Shown here piece after piece: positions 6,597 to 14,102 of a DNA stretch of 22,244 bases (position 1 is the stretch's first letter; each line of letters starts with the position of its first letter). The notes under the pieces were generated by a model. It did no database searches, was not told the origin of the DNA, and was given only the letters and a program-made list of their open reading frames with translations. This DNA is from Bacteroidales bacterium (GTDB lineage Bacteria; Bacteroidota; Bacteroidia; Bacteroidales; UBA7960): contig SLOR01000395.1 in the NCBI GenBank assembly GCA_007132395.1, positions 1 through 22,244 of the forward strand, read 5' to 3'. A program made the position numbers and the translations under genes.

Positions 6597-8333
6597 TTAA
6601 AATTCAATTACAAAAGCGACGCCTTCATCCAGGTTGTTGCAGTAAAGGCTACCCTTCATGTGTTTTTCAATAATCACCTTTGCCAGGTACAATCCGAGGC
6701 CTTTGCCTTCGCCTTCCTGTTTGGTGGTGAAGTAAGGGTCAAACAAGCGGGGTAGCAAATCTTCGGAGATGGGCAGGCCGCTGTTACTTATTTCCACCCG
6801 ACCCCGGGAGTGGGGTAATTTGCAAATTTTGATATCAATGTTTTTTTCAAGGGGTTTGTGTTCGCACAGGGCATCATAGGCATTTTTAAGGATATTGATA
6901 AATACCTGCTCCATTTGCTCAGCATATCCGGTAAGGTCAAAATCATCCTCAACCACCCTGTTTACTTTAATTTTCATATTAACACAATAGGGTTTGAGGA
7001 AAGCTATGGCATCATCCATCACCTCACCCACATTAAATGTTCTTTTCTCTCCGGTGGGTTTAAAGTTACTGCGAAACTGATCGATGGTGGCTGACATATC
7101 CTGCACAACCTTATCAATGTACTGCATACTGTTTTCCAGGTATTCCGTGTTGAGTTCATTGTTGCGGTATGCCTCTTCCAGGTCGTACACGGCAAGGGAG
7201 AGCAGGTTGAGAGGCTGTCGCCACTGGTGCGCGATATTTCCTATCATCTCTCCCAGGGCAGCCTGACGTGCCTGCAGTGCAATGAGTTGATCCATGCGGC
7301 GATTTTTGCTTACCTCTTCTTCAATACGACTTTTCTGACGGACATTGAGTTGCTCCAGAGCATTTTGCTTCTCCAACAGTTCCTCATTGAGTTTACTCAT
7401 GGCTTTCCATGCCCCAACCTTGCCAAATACCCCAGCAAGAACCTCTGACACCAGATAAAAGTGGTTGATTTCCCATTGCGACCAGGGCGCACTCTTGTAT
7501 ATTCTGTCCAGACCAAAAAACCCTATCAATACCCCCCTGTCAAGCATAGGGATGCAAAGCAGTGACTTGATTCCCTGCACCTCAAGTTGCTTCCTTTCAT
7601 AGGCCGAAAATCCTTTCTGTTTATCAACATCGGGAATATGGATGCATTTTTTATCCTTCATCTGCTTCCACCACCAGGGCATCTTTTCCACAGGAAAGTA
7701 TTGCAGTTGTTCCTTCTGAGGCTCAACGCCCCTGGCACACCACTCATGGGTGTTGCTCATACTGGAATAATCTTCAGAAAAAACAAACACATAGCTTCGG
7801 TGTGCCTTAAAATACTCACCGATATTTTTGAGTACTTCATCCACGGAGGCATCAAACTCCTCCAGGGTGGTGTTTACAAAAAGGGAGGAGGAGGCTGAGA
7901 GGAGTATTTCAAAAGCCAGCTGTGAGGCCAGCCGTTCCTCGTCTTCCTTCCTGCCAGTTACATCCTGCAAGTAGCCATGCCATAGAGCCCCGCCATTCTG
8001 CAGAAGTTCAATTCTGGCCAGGCCGCGCAACCAGCAAATTTTATTATCAGGGTTAATAATTCTGAATTCGCTTTCCCAGTCAGTCTTATGTTGGTAGGAC
8101 TGCTCTATACTGCAAAACAAGGGCTCACGATCTTCGGGGTGTATTTTTTCAAATATGGGGCCTGCATCCTGAACCACATCCTCAGGATCCACTCCTGTTA
8201 TCTCCTTCAGGCGATTATTGGCAAATGGCATCCGGTAGGTGCCATCGGGCATCTGCTGAAACTGATAAATTACGCCGGGAACCTGCCGGGTTAGCTTCAT
8301 CAGTAAAGAATCATGCCGGGGATGGTGTGTCAT
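6597..8333 (-). CDS. PAS-GAF sensor histidine kinase
   Basis: A 578-residue probably cytoplasmic kinase; no membrane segment is seen. Residues about 15-135 form a PAS fold ending in the PAC-like YLQDVTGRKEDEERL. Residues about 140-305 form a GAF domain (for example SLLCIPMLDRGVLIGFFGLDR). A Gln/Glu-rich coiled coil (about 310-350) leads to the H-box GEMIGNIAHQWRQPLN with phospho-acceptor His369. The ATPase has an N-box (QVFINILKNAYDAL), FDPYFTTK and GKGLGLYLAK. The IAHQWRQPL type of H-box is a recognised subgroup. There is no receiver domain and no response regulator beside it, so its output partner is elsewhere (orphan). A good promoter lies upstream, and the polysaccharide deacetylase gene follows 13 bases after the stop, hinting at envelope-related signalling; that link is inference. 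Confidence 0.93.
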   Translation of the reverse strand: MTHHPRHDSLLMKLTRQVPGVIYQFQQMPDGTYRMPFANNRLKEITGVDPEDVVQDAGPIFEKIHPEDREPLFCSIEQSYQHKTDWESEFRIINPDNKICWLRGLARIELLQNGGALWHGYLQDVTGRKEDEERLASQLAFEILLSASSSLFVNTTLEEFDASVDEVLKNIGEYFKAHRSYVFVFSEDYSSMSNTHEWCARGVEPQKEQLQYFPVEKMPWWWKQMKDKKCIHIPDVDKQKGFSAYERKQLEVQGIKSLLCIPMLDRGVLIGFFGLDRIYKSAPWSQWEINHFYLVSEVLAGVFGKVGAWKAMSKLNEELLEKQNALEQLNVRQKSRIEEEVSKNRRMDQLIALQARQAALGEMIGNIAHQWRQPLNLLSLAVYDLEEAYRNNELNTEYLENSMQYIDKVVQDMSATIDQFRSNFKPTGEKRTFNVGEVMDDAIAFLKPYCVNMKIKVNRVVEDDFDLTGYAEQMEQVFINILKNAYDALCEHKPLEKNIDIKICKLPHSRGRVEISNSGLPISEDLLPRLFDPYFTTKQEGEGKGLGLYLAKVIIEKHMKGSLYCNNLDEGVAFVIEF

Positions 8334-8382
8334 GAGATGGGCAAAATAAATCCGAATTTTCCTTGTTGATAATTGATTCTCA

Positions 8383-8416
8383 CAAATATATAAAATCCCT
8401 CTCAGTAACAGGCAAA
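8383..8416 (-). promoter_or_regulatory. Promoter of the PAS-GAF kinase/deacetylase transcript
   Basis: Minus strand: TTTG at 8416-8413, a 22-base spacer, then TATATTTG at 8390-8383. This matches the Bacteroidota pattern TTG-N17-23-TAnnTTTG in both boxes. It lies 49 bases upstream of the kinase ATG. It is the best promoter match in the window. Confidence 0.6.
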
Positions 8417-8496
8417 TTTTAATCTCATTCCTTTTTTACACCTTTAACTTTACATGCCGTTTCGATAGCCTGCATCTTCTTATGCATTCAAAACAG

Positions 8497-8504
8497 TATA
8501 TTTG
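8497..8504 (+). promoter_or_regulatory. Candidate -7 box for the glycosyltransferase gene
   Basis: TATATTTG is an exact match to TAnnTTTG, 39 bases before ATG 8544. Its last three bases are the TTG that a naive gene call would use as the start codon, which argues against that start. No -33 TTG is found at the usual distance. Confidence 0.4.
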
Positions 8505-8543
8505 CGTGGTTTAAAAATTACTCCCTTTCCCATGCATTCACCC

Positions 8544-9554
8544 ATGGCAAAAATTTCTGTACTTCTCCCCTTTTACAACCCCGGGCCTTTCTTTACGGAA
8601 GCGCTTGAAAGTATGATCAGGCAATCCTTTGTAGATTGGGAGCTGATACTGGTAAACAACGCATCGGACGAAGAAAGCACAAAAACTGCACATTATTTTG
8701 CCCTCAGAGACAAAAGGATAAAACTGGTACATGAGACCGAGAAAGGAATTGTTGCAGCACTAAATACCGGGTTACAACACTGCGAAGCAGCATATATTGC
8801 CCGCATGGATGCGGATGATGTTTCTCTGCCCCGCCGTCTTGAATTGCAATATCGCCTCATGGAGCAAAACCCACATTTGGATTTATGCTCGGGCAAGGTA
8901 ATACATTCTTCGCCAGATGCGCAAAAAACAAAGGGTTATGCACTTTACGTTGAATGGATAAACAGTATCGTGAGCTGTGATCAATTCCGGTTGTACCGTT
9001 TTATCGAATCACCCCTGGCCCATCCCAGCGTGATGTTTCGAAGGAGCTGTGTGGAAAAATGGGGCACCTACCGACAGGGCGATTTTCCGGAAGACTATGA
9101 GCTTTGGCTTCGGTGGATGCAGCAGGGAGCCTGCATGGCAAAGATTCCTGAGGTACTGCTGGAGTGGCGCGACCATCCTGTGCGCCTCAGCCGCAGTGAT
9201 GCACGATACCATCCCGATGCATTCTGCGCCATAAGGTTGCAATACCTGCACCAATGGCTCAAAGAGAACAACCCGTTCTACCCCGATATCGCCATATGGG
9301 GGGCAGGAAAAACAGCCCGCAGGCAAAGCCGCTTACTGGAAAAAATGGGGTGCAGAATCCTTTATTACATCGATGTTGACCTCGCAAAAACCCGTGCACA
9401 CGACTGCATTCATTACAGCGAAACGCCCAGTACGGGGAATTGCTTTATTGTTTCGCTTACAGGAAGCAGGGGGGCTTTCGCAAAAATTGAAGCGTTTCTG
9501 GAAAGTAAAGAATACACAAACGGGAAAGACTTTATTCTGGCAGCAGGTTTTTAA
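8544..9554 (+). CDS. Family 2 glycosyltransferase with C-terminal Rossmann-like module
   Basis: Transfers a sugar from a nucleotide-sugar donor to a glycan acceptor, probably at the cytoplasmic face of the inner membrane. From ATG 8544 (MAKISVLLPFYNPG) it has 336 residues; ATG 8532 is also possible, while the TTG at 8502 lies in the likely promoter. The GT-A domain shows the donor-binding N-terminus, LVNNAS (37-42), the metal-binding DAD of RMDADD (89-91) and the acceptor-side ED in FPEDYELWLRW (about 183-193). Residues about 247-336 add an IAIWGAGKTARRQSRLLE segment that looks like a dinucleotide-binding GxGxxx fold and a second beta-alpha unit. No membrane segment is visible. It is a lone gene, without a polysaccharide cluster beside it. 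The sugar specificity cannot be read from the sequence. Confidence 0.9.
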   Translation: MAKISVLLPFYNPGPFFTEALESMIRQSFVDWELILVNNASDEESTKTAHYFALRDKRIKLVHETEKGIVAALNTGLQHCEAAYIARMDADDVSLPRRLELQYRLMEQNPHLDLCSGKVIHSSPDAQKTKGYALYVEWINSIVSCDQFRLYRFIESPLAHPSVMFRRSCVEKWGTYRQGDFPEDYELWLRWMQQGACMAKIPEVLLEWRDHPVRLSRSDARYHPDAFCAIRLQYLHQWLKENNPFYPDIAIWGAGKTARRQSRLLEKMGCRILYYIDVDLAKTRAHDCIHYSETPSTGNCFIVSLTGSRGAFAKIEAFLESKEYTNGKDFILAAGF

Positions 9555-9567
9555 GTGAGCCTTTTTT

Positions 9568-10617
9568 TTAATACACCCCGGAAGACCGGAAAAGCTTGCG
9601 AAGGTTCTTCTCAATTTCACTGCGGCGGATGTATTTGCCGATAAACACTATTTTTGAATACCTTGCCTCGCTTTCGTCCCAGCTGCTCCCTTCTTCAAAA
9701 ATATAGGAGCCTTTAACCGCCTGAAAAATATACCTTTTATTGTAGTTTTTGAAATTCAGAATTCCCTTAACACGGTACAGGCTGTTCTGGTTAAAATAGA
9801 GGAAGCTTGACATCCATATATTAAACATCTCCATGTCGAAACAGTCGCGAAACACAAATCCTTCTGCAGAAATATCATGACGGTGCGAATCTCCATTGAG
9901 CGCTGCGCCAGGCAGGGGGTCATCCTTTCGGATATCCTGCAGGGAAAGGTTAATATTATCAAAAGAGAGAGTAGTTTTTTCCACGTGCGGGTGAGAATAG
10001 GCAAAAGTATCCAGCAAAGGAGTGCCGTTGGTTTGCGCCCACGTTGTTTCCACTATTTCGGCCATGGGGTTGATGCCCGCAAGGAGTTTACGCAACTGGC
10101 TCAATTCTTTTTTCCTTACCAAATCTATTTTATTCAATATTATCGTATCCGACAAGGCAATCTGTTTTCGGGCATCAGCCTCCAAATCCAGAATATCTTC
10201 CAGTGATGCAGCATCGGTAAGGCAAATTACACTGTTTACATGAAAATGTTTCTCCAGGGAGGGATGCGAAATAAACAAATCAATAACACTCATGGGATCC
10301 GCAATACCGGTGGTTTCTACCAGTAAATGGTCAAACTCCATATCCCTTTCAATGAGGTTCTGCAGGGAAAGAAAGAAATCGCCATTGAGAGAACAGCATA
10401 TGCAGCCGTTGGCAATTTCATAAATGGTACTGTTTTCTCCTGCCAGCAGTTCGCTGTCAATCCCCATTTCTCCAAATTCATTTTCGATAATGGCAAACCG
10501 CGTTGCAGGATGCTTGCGGATGATGTTATTCAGAAGGGTAGTTTTACCAGAGCCTAAGAAGCCCGTAATTATGGTAACGGGAATTCGTATAGATTTTTCT
10601 TGCAAACCGGGGGTCAT
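9568..10617 (-). CDS. CobW/COG0523-family metal-handling GTPase
   Basis: A 349-residue cytoplasmic G3E-family GTPase. These proteins act as metallochaperones or metal insertases, often for zinc and sometimes cobalt. The Walker A motif GFLGSGKTT is at 19-27. The ENEFGEMGID switch segment (45-54) and the metal-binding GCICCSL (CxCC, Cys72, 74, 75) are hallmarks of the family. LNKIDL (about 155-160) gives guanine specificity. Two His-containing stretches (YSHPHVE and SHRHD, about 205-245) could be extra metal sites, and a CobW C-terminal domain follows (about 250-345). It is convergent with the glycosyltransferase, with only 13 bases between stops. No cobalamin genes are near, so zinc is more likely than cobalt; this is inference. 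Confidence 0.93.
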   Translation of the reverse strand: MTPGLQEKSIRIPVTIITGFLGSGKTTLLNNIIRKHPATRFAIIENEFGEMGIDSELLAGENSTIYEIANGCICCSLNGDFFLSLQNLIERDMEFDHLLVETTGIADPMSVIDLFISHPSLEKHFHVNSVICLTDAASLEDILDLEADARKQIALSDTIILNKIDLVRKKELSQLRKLLAGINPMAEIVETTWAQTNGTPLLDTFAYSHPHVEKTTLSFDNINLSLQDIRKDDPLPGAALNGDSHRHDISAEGFVFRDCFDMEMFNIWMSSFLYFNQNSLYRVKGILNFKNYNKRYIFQAVKGSYIFEEGSSWDESEARYSKIVFIGKYIRRSEIEKNLRKLFRSSGVY

Positions 10618-10703
10618 TTTGCAGATGATTATAAAAAATTAAGACATTCCCCAAAAGCACATTTTCTCCTTTTCGTTGCCATGCGAACGGGCAAAGCCAT
10701 GAA

Positions 10704-10721
10704 TTATTGTAAATGTAATAA
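10704..10721. promoter_or_regulatory. Near-palindromic AT-rich site upstream of the CobW GTPase (possible operator)
   Basis: TTATTGTAAATGTAATAA has 5-bp perfect outer arms TTATT/AATAA and further pairing through two G-T positions. It lies 87 bases before the GTPase ATG. Its size and AT-richness resemble Fur/Zur-family operators, but the match is not to a defined consensus. Confidence 0.2.
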
Positions 10722-10937
10722 AATAATTGCTGGCAATTTACCCCCAAATGCATTTATTTTATCTCTAAATACATTTTTTCTCACACATAACATATTTACA
10801 CCATCGAAATATTATTTACAACACCTCTCCACAATGCTCTTAATTCCTGATATACAACGGAAAACAGCCAAACAAAAAACAAGTCAGAAGCCATGCATCC
10901 GGGGCAGGAAAACAAAAGTAAATTTGAAAATTTTATG

Positions 10938-10945
10938 TAGGTTTG
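10938..10945 (+). promoter_or_regulatory. Candidate -7 box for the dipeptidase gene
   Basis: TAGGTTTG matches TAnnTTTG, 37 bases before the dipeptidase ATG. A second match, TAAATTTG, lies at 10919-10926. Neither has a TTG at 17-23 bases upstream, so the choice between them is open. Confidence 0.3.
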
Positions 10946-10982
10946 CCATGAAAAGATTATTTATCCATCAACAATATTTCCC

Positions 10983-12722
10983 ATGTACAAAAAGCTTATT
11001 CTCACTGCATTATTTTTTGTTTTTCTGGGCTGGCAGGCATTTCCCTGCACCAGTTATCTTGTTACTCCCGGAGCCTCGGCAGATGGCTCTTCCATGATAA
11101 GCTATGCCGCGGATTCGCACATCCGCTATGGCGAGCTGTATTTTTTTGAAGGAGGCCCCAAACCTCCCGGTTCCTATTTCCAGGTGTATTATCGCGGAAA
11201 TCACAAACCCCTGGCCCGCGTCCCTCTGCCCGAGAGCACCTACCAGGTAGTTGGTTATATCAACGAGAAGCAGGTGGCCATTGGTGAAAGCACCTTCGGA
11301 GGGCATCGCGAATTGTTTGACACTACCGGTATGATTGACTATACCAGCCTGATGCAACTGGCCCTGATGAAAGCACCCACCGCCCGTGATGCCATTCGCA
11401 TTATCGGCGAACTGGCAGACGAATACGGCTACTACAGCCTGGGAGAATCCTTCTCCATTGCCGACCCCAACGAGGTGTGGATTATGGAAATCATTGGTAA
11501 AGGAACCAATATGCAATACAACCGCCGCACCAGGGAGCATTACAATGCCGACAAAGGTGCAGTTTGGGTGGCCAAAAGGATTCCTGACGGATACATTTCG
11601 GCCCATGCCAACCATGCCCGCATCATGACTTTCCCCCTGGCCAATGGCACTACATCCATTACCAACCAACAGATGGATAAACTTCACGAGCCCGGTATCA
11701 GCACCATCTATGCCCACGATGTAATTGATTTTGCCCGCAGGAAAGAGTACTATGAAGGCCCCGATGCCGATTTCAGTTTCTCCGATGTATATGCTCCCAT
11801 CGATTTTGGTGCTGCCCGTTTCTGCGAGGCCCGCGTATGGAGTATGTTCAAAGAAGTTGCCCCCGACATGGACCAGTATATGGATTACGCCATGGGATTT
11901 GACCTTACCAACCGTATGCCCCTGTATGTTAAGCCCGAGAGAAAACTCTCCCTGGAAGACCTGATTAAGTTTAAGCGCGACTACCTGCAGGGTACCGATT
12001 TCGATATATCGCAGGATATAGGCGCAGGCCCATGGGGCAAACCCTATCGCTGGCGTCCCCTTACCTGGGAACTGGATGGAAAAACCTACTTTCACGAGCG
12101 CACCACGGCAACACAGCAAACCGGATTTTCTTTCATTACACAATCCCGCAAAGACTATCCCGACCCCATTGGAGGCATTATTTGGTTTGGCGTTGACGAC
12201 ACCAACCTCACCGTTTACGTGCCCATGTATGCGGGCATCAGAAGAGCACCCGACACCTTTAGAGAAGGATACGGAAACATCCTTGAATACAAGGAAGATG
12301 CGGCCTTCTGGGTGTTTAACAAGGTGGCGCACCTTGTATACCTTCGCTACAGCCTTAAAATGCCTGATGTAAGAAAAGTACAGGAAGAGCTGGAAAGCAG
12401 TTTTCATAATTTTGTTCCCGCCATCGACAAGGCCGCACTGGAATTATATCAGCAAAACCCTGAACTGGCAAAAGACTTTCTTACCAACTTCAGTGTTTCC
12501 ATGGGTAATTATACTGTGGAAAGATGGGAAGAGTTATTCCGTTTCCTGCTGGTAAAATACCTGGACGGCAACATCAAGAAAGAAGAAAACGGGGAGTTCC
12601 TTACCAATCAATATGGGAAATACCCCATTGTAGAGCATCCTAACTACCCGGAATGGTGGCTGAGAACCATTATTGAGCTTACGGGCGACCAGTTCCTCTA
12701 CAGAGAAAACGAGCAGGAATAG
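10983..12722 (+). CDS. Secreted C69-family dipeptidase (Ntn hydrolase)
   Basis: A 579-residue exported peptidase of MEROPS family C69 that cleaves dipeptides, presumably in the periplasm. Residues 1-21 are a signal peptide (MYKKL followed by a hydrophobic run). Cys22 in FPCTSYLVT is the expected N-terminal nucleophile, so signal cleavage would expose the active residue. Family landmarks follow: ASADGSSMISYAADSH (30-45), ESTFGG (about 100) and the segment IADPNEVWIMEIIG (about 158-171), matching the conserved DxxEaWl/mE region. HANHARI (about 205) is also typical. Length fits secreted Bacteroidota members. Riboflavin synthase follows 51 bases downstream on the same strand. The family call is firm; the natural peptide substrate is not known. 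Confidence 0.92.
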   Translation: MYKKLILTALFFVFLGWQAFPCTSYLVTPGASADGSSMISYAADSHIRYGELYFFEGGPKPPGSYFQVYYRGNHKPLARVPLPESTYQVVGYINEKQVAIGESTFGGHRELFDTTGMIDYTSLMQLALMKAPTARDAIRIIGELADEYGYYSLGESFSIADPNEVWIMEIIGKGTNMQYNRRTREHYNADKGAVWVAKRIPDGYISAHANHARIMTFPLANGTTSITNQQMDKLHEPGISTIYAHDVIDFARRKEYYEGPDADFSFSDVYAPIDFGAARFCEARVWSMFKEVAPDMDQYMDYAMGFDLTNRMPLYVKPERKLSLEDLIKFKRDYLQGTDFDISQDIGAGPWGKPYRWRPLTWELDGKTYFHERTTATQQTGFSFITQSRKDYPDPIGGIIWFGVDDTNLTVYVPMYAGIRRAPDTFREGYGNILEYKEDAAFWVFNKVAHLVYLRYSLKMPDVRKVQEELESSFHNFVPAIDKAALELYQQNPELAKDFLTNFSVSMGNYTVERWEELFRFLLVKYLDGNIKKEENGEFLTNQYGKYPIVEHPNYPEWWLRTIIELTGDQFLYRENEQE

Positions 12723-12773
12723 GCTGCTAAGAAGCAAAATCAAATTTTTTATCATTATAAAATCGCAACGAAT

Positions 12774-13382
12774 ATGTTTACAGGAATTATAGAAATCACC
12801 GGCAAGGTGGCCCGGATTGAAAGAGAAGGTGGTAACATTCACTTCACTATTGAAACCCCCATAGCCAAAGAACTCAAGGTAGACCAGAGTGTTGCTCACG
12901 ACGGGGTTTGCCTTACCACCGTAAACGTGGATAAGGAGAAAAATCAATATACCGTAACCGCTATACAGGAAACCCTCGACAAAACCAATATGCGCATCTG
13001 GGAGGTGGGCTACAGGGTAAATCTCGAGCGGTGCATGCGCATCGATGGCCGCCTGGATGGGCATATCGTGCAGGGGCACGTGGACCAAACGGCTGTATGT
13101 ACCAAAGTGGAAGAATTTGACGGAAGCTGGAAATTCTATTTTGAATACGACCCCGGCCCGAAAAACATTACCGTTGATAAAGGTTCTATTTCCGTTAACG
13201 GAGTAAGCCTTACGGTTGTAGATTCTGAACCCAATATGTTTTCAGTGGCAATTATTCCTTACACCTATGATCACACCAATTTTGGTGATTTCAAAAAAGG
13301 TTCGGTGGTAAATCTGGAGTTTGACATCATTGGAAAATATGTTGCCCGCCTGCTGGAGCAGCATTTTGAAGCGAGGAAATAA
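12774..13382 (+). CDS. ribE: Riboflavin synthase, alpha subunit
   Basis: Catalyses the last step of riboflavin synthesis, dismutating two 6,7-dimethyl-8-ribityllumazine molecules, in the cytoplasm as a homotrimer. The 202-residue protein begins with the diagnostic MFTGII. It shows two tandem lumazine-binding repeats: SVAHDGVCLTTV in the first half (about 37-48) and SISVNGVSLTVV in the second (about 138-149), with GHIVQGHVDQT at the junction (about 96). Length is normal. The 51-base gap to the dipeptidase gene is too short for an FMN riboswitch, and no other rib gene is near, so its expression is probably constitutive or by read-through. A strong hairpin terminator follows 20 bases after the stop. 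Confidence 0.96.
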   Translation: MFTGIIEITGKVARIEREGGNIHFTIETPIAKELKVDQSVAHDGVCLTTVNVDKEKNQYTVTAIQETLDKTNMRIWEVGYRVNLERCMRIDGRLDGHIVQGHVDQTAVCTKVEEFDGSWKFYFEYDPGPKNITVDKGSISVNGVSLTVVDSEPNMFSVAIIPYTYDHTNFGDFKKGSVVNLEFDIIGKYVARLLEQHFEARK

Positions 13383-13402
13383 GACACACAATCCCACATA
13401 TC

Positions 13403-13439
13403 AAAAGAGGCTGTCTCGTTGTTTGAGACAGCCTCTTTT
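13403..13439. terminator. Strong bidirectional hairpin terminator
   Basis: A perfect 15-bp inverted repeat, AAAAGAGGCTGTCTC and GAGACAGCCTCTTTT, flanks a 7-base loop (GTTGTTT). The stem ends in A-run and T-run, so it can stop transcripts from both ribE (plus) and the DCC-family gene (minus), which converge here. Confidence 0.9.
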
Positions 13440-13459
13440 GTATTCTTTAGCCATATAAG

Positions 13460-13942
13460 TTAAATGCTAAAGCGTATTCCCACAAAAAGCAAAGCAAGCC
13501 CGCCGGCATAAAGCAGCCAGTAGGGTTTCTGCTTCAAGGGATTTCGCCCCCAAAGCGCCACGGATACTTTATACATGAAAGGCCGGTTTTTGGAAATTAG
13601 CCGGTAGATATGATCTGCAATAAATTCGGCGGGCTTGAAATTCTGGTACAAAGGCATTATCCAGCGGTATTTATTCCCGTATCGAAACGATTGAAATGCA
13701 GCAGCGGGGCCCGTGTAAATCTTGCCGTCCACATCAATAAACCTTACAGCCTGCCTGAAGTAGCGCAATTCAATATCGGGAAAACGCTCTGCCACCTTTA
13801 TGTAGGGTTCATAAATAATTTTATCCCCTGAAAATTTCTTCCACCGCAGTACCCAGTAATGGCAAAAACCGCATTCGCCATCCCATGCCATGATGGGCTT
13901 GTCGCCGGGGAGATATTTTGTTCTGTCGAGTTTAGTAAACAT
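13460..13942 (-). CDS. DCC-family thiol-disulfide oxidoreductase-like protein (DUF393)
   Basis: A 160-residue protein of the DCC1-like family. Its signature is in MAWDGECGFCHYWV (about residues 18-31): Asp followed by CxxC (DGECGFC), the motif that names the family and resembles the thioredoxin-type redox centre. Middle segments such as YEPYIKVAERFPDI and IDVDGKIYTGPAAAFQSFRY are typical. The C-terminus has one membrane-type segment (about 139-158, WLLYAGGLALLFVG), so it is probably membrane-tethered. It ends at the shared terminator with ribE. Biochemical role is not established for the family; redox function is inferred from the CxxC. Confidence 0.85.
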   Translation of the reverse strand: MFTKLDRTKYLPGDKPIMAWDGECGFCHYWVLRWKKFSGDKIIYEPYIKVAERFPDIELRYFRQAVRFIDVDGKIYTGPAAAFQSFRYGNKYRWIMPLYQNFKPAEFIADHIYRLISKNRPFMYKVSVALWGRNPLKQKPYWLLYAGGLALLFVGIRFSI

Positions 13943-14102
13943 AAGTAAGAATGTGCCTGGTTGATGACTTGTTTAAAAAAAAATCAAGCTGATTTCAAAG
14001 GATATAAACCCGTGAAAGAACAAAGTTGTTTAAAGGAGAAGAGATTTTTTTGAACAGAGAACCACAGGTATCTTCCTGCTTAACTTCAACAAAGAGCCGG
14101 GG

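Larger units (their letters stand above)
10618..10982. other. 365-base divergent intergenic region between the CobW GTPase and the dipeptidase
   Basis: AT-rich DNA that must hold promoters for both flanking genes. I see no convincing gene in it: an open frame on the plus strand runs through it and into the dipeptidase in another frame, with no family likeness. It contains a near-palindrome at 10704-10721 and -7-like boxes at 10919-10926 and 10938-10945. Confidence 0.6.

Noticed and set aside
9555..9600. Terminator between the glycosyltransferase and the CobW GTPase
   Set aside because: There is a T-run (9561-9568) but only a 4-bp CCGG/CCGG stem, and that lies within the GTPase coding region.
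10600..11097. Plus-strand frame through the CobW/dipeptidase gap
   Set aside because: It overlaps the dipeptidase signal peptide in another frame; the translation is low complexity with no domain.
11010..12407. Open frame of 465 codons on the minus strand inside the dipeptidase gene
   Set aside because: It is antisense to a gene with a full family signature, has no recognisable domain, and its Gly/His-rich composition is a codon-bias artefact.
12723..12773. Possible FMN riboswitch before riboflavin synthase
   Set aside because: The gap is only 51 bases, too short for the element, and no RFN-like conserved sequence is present.
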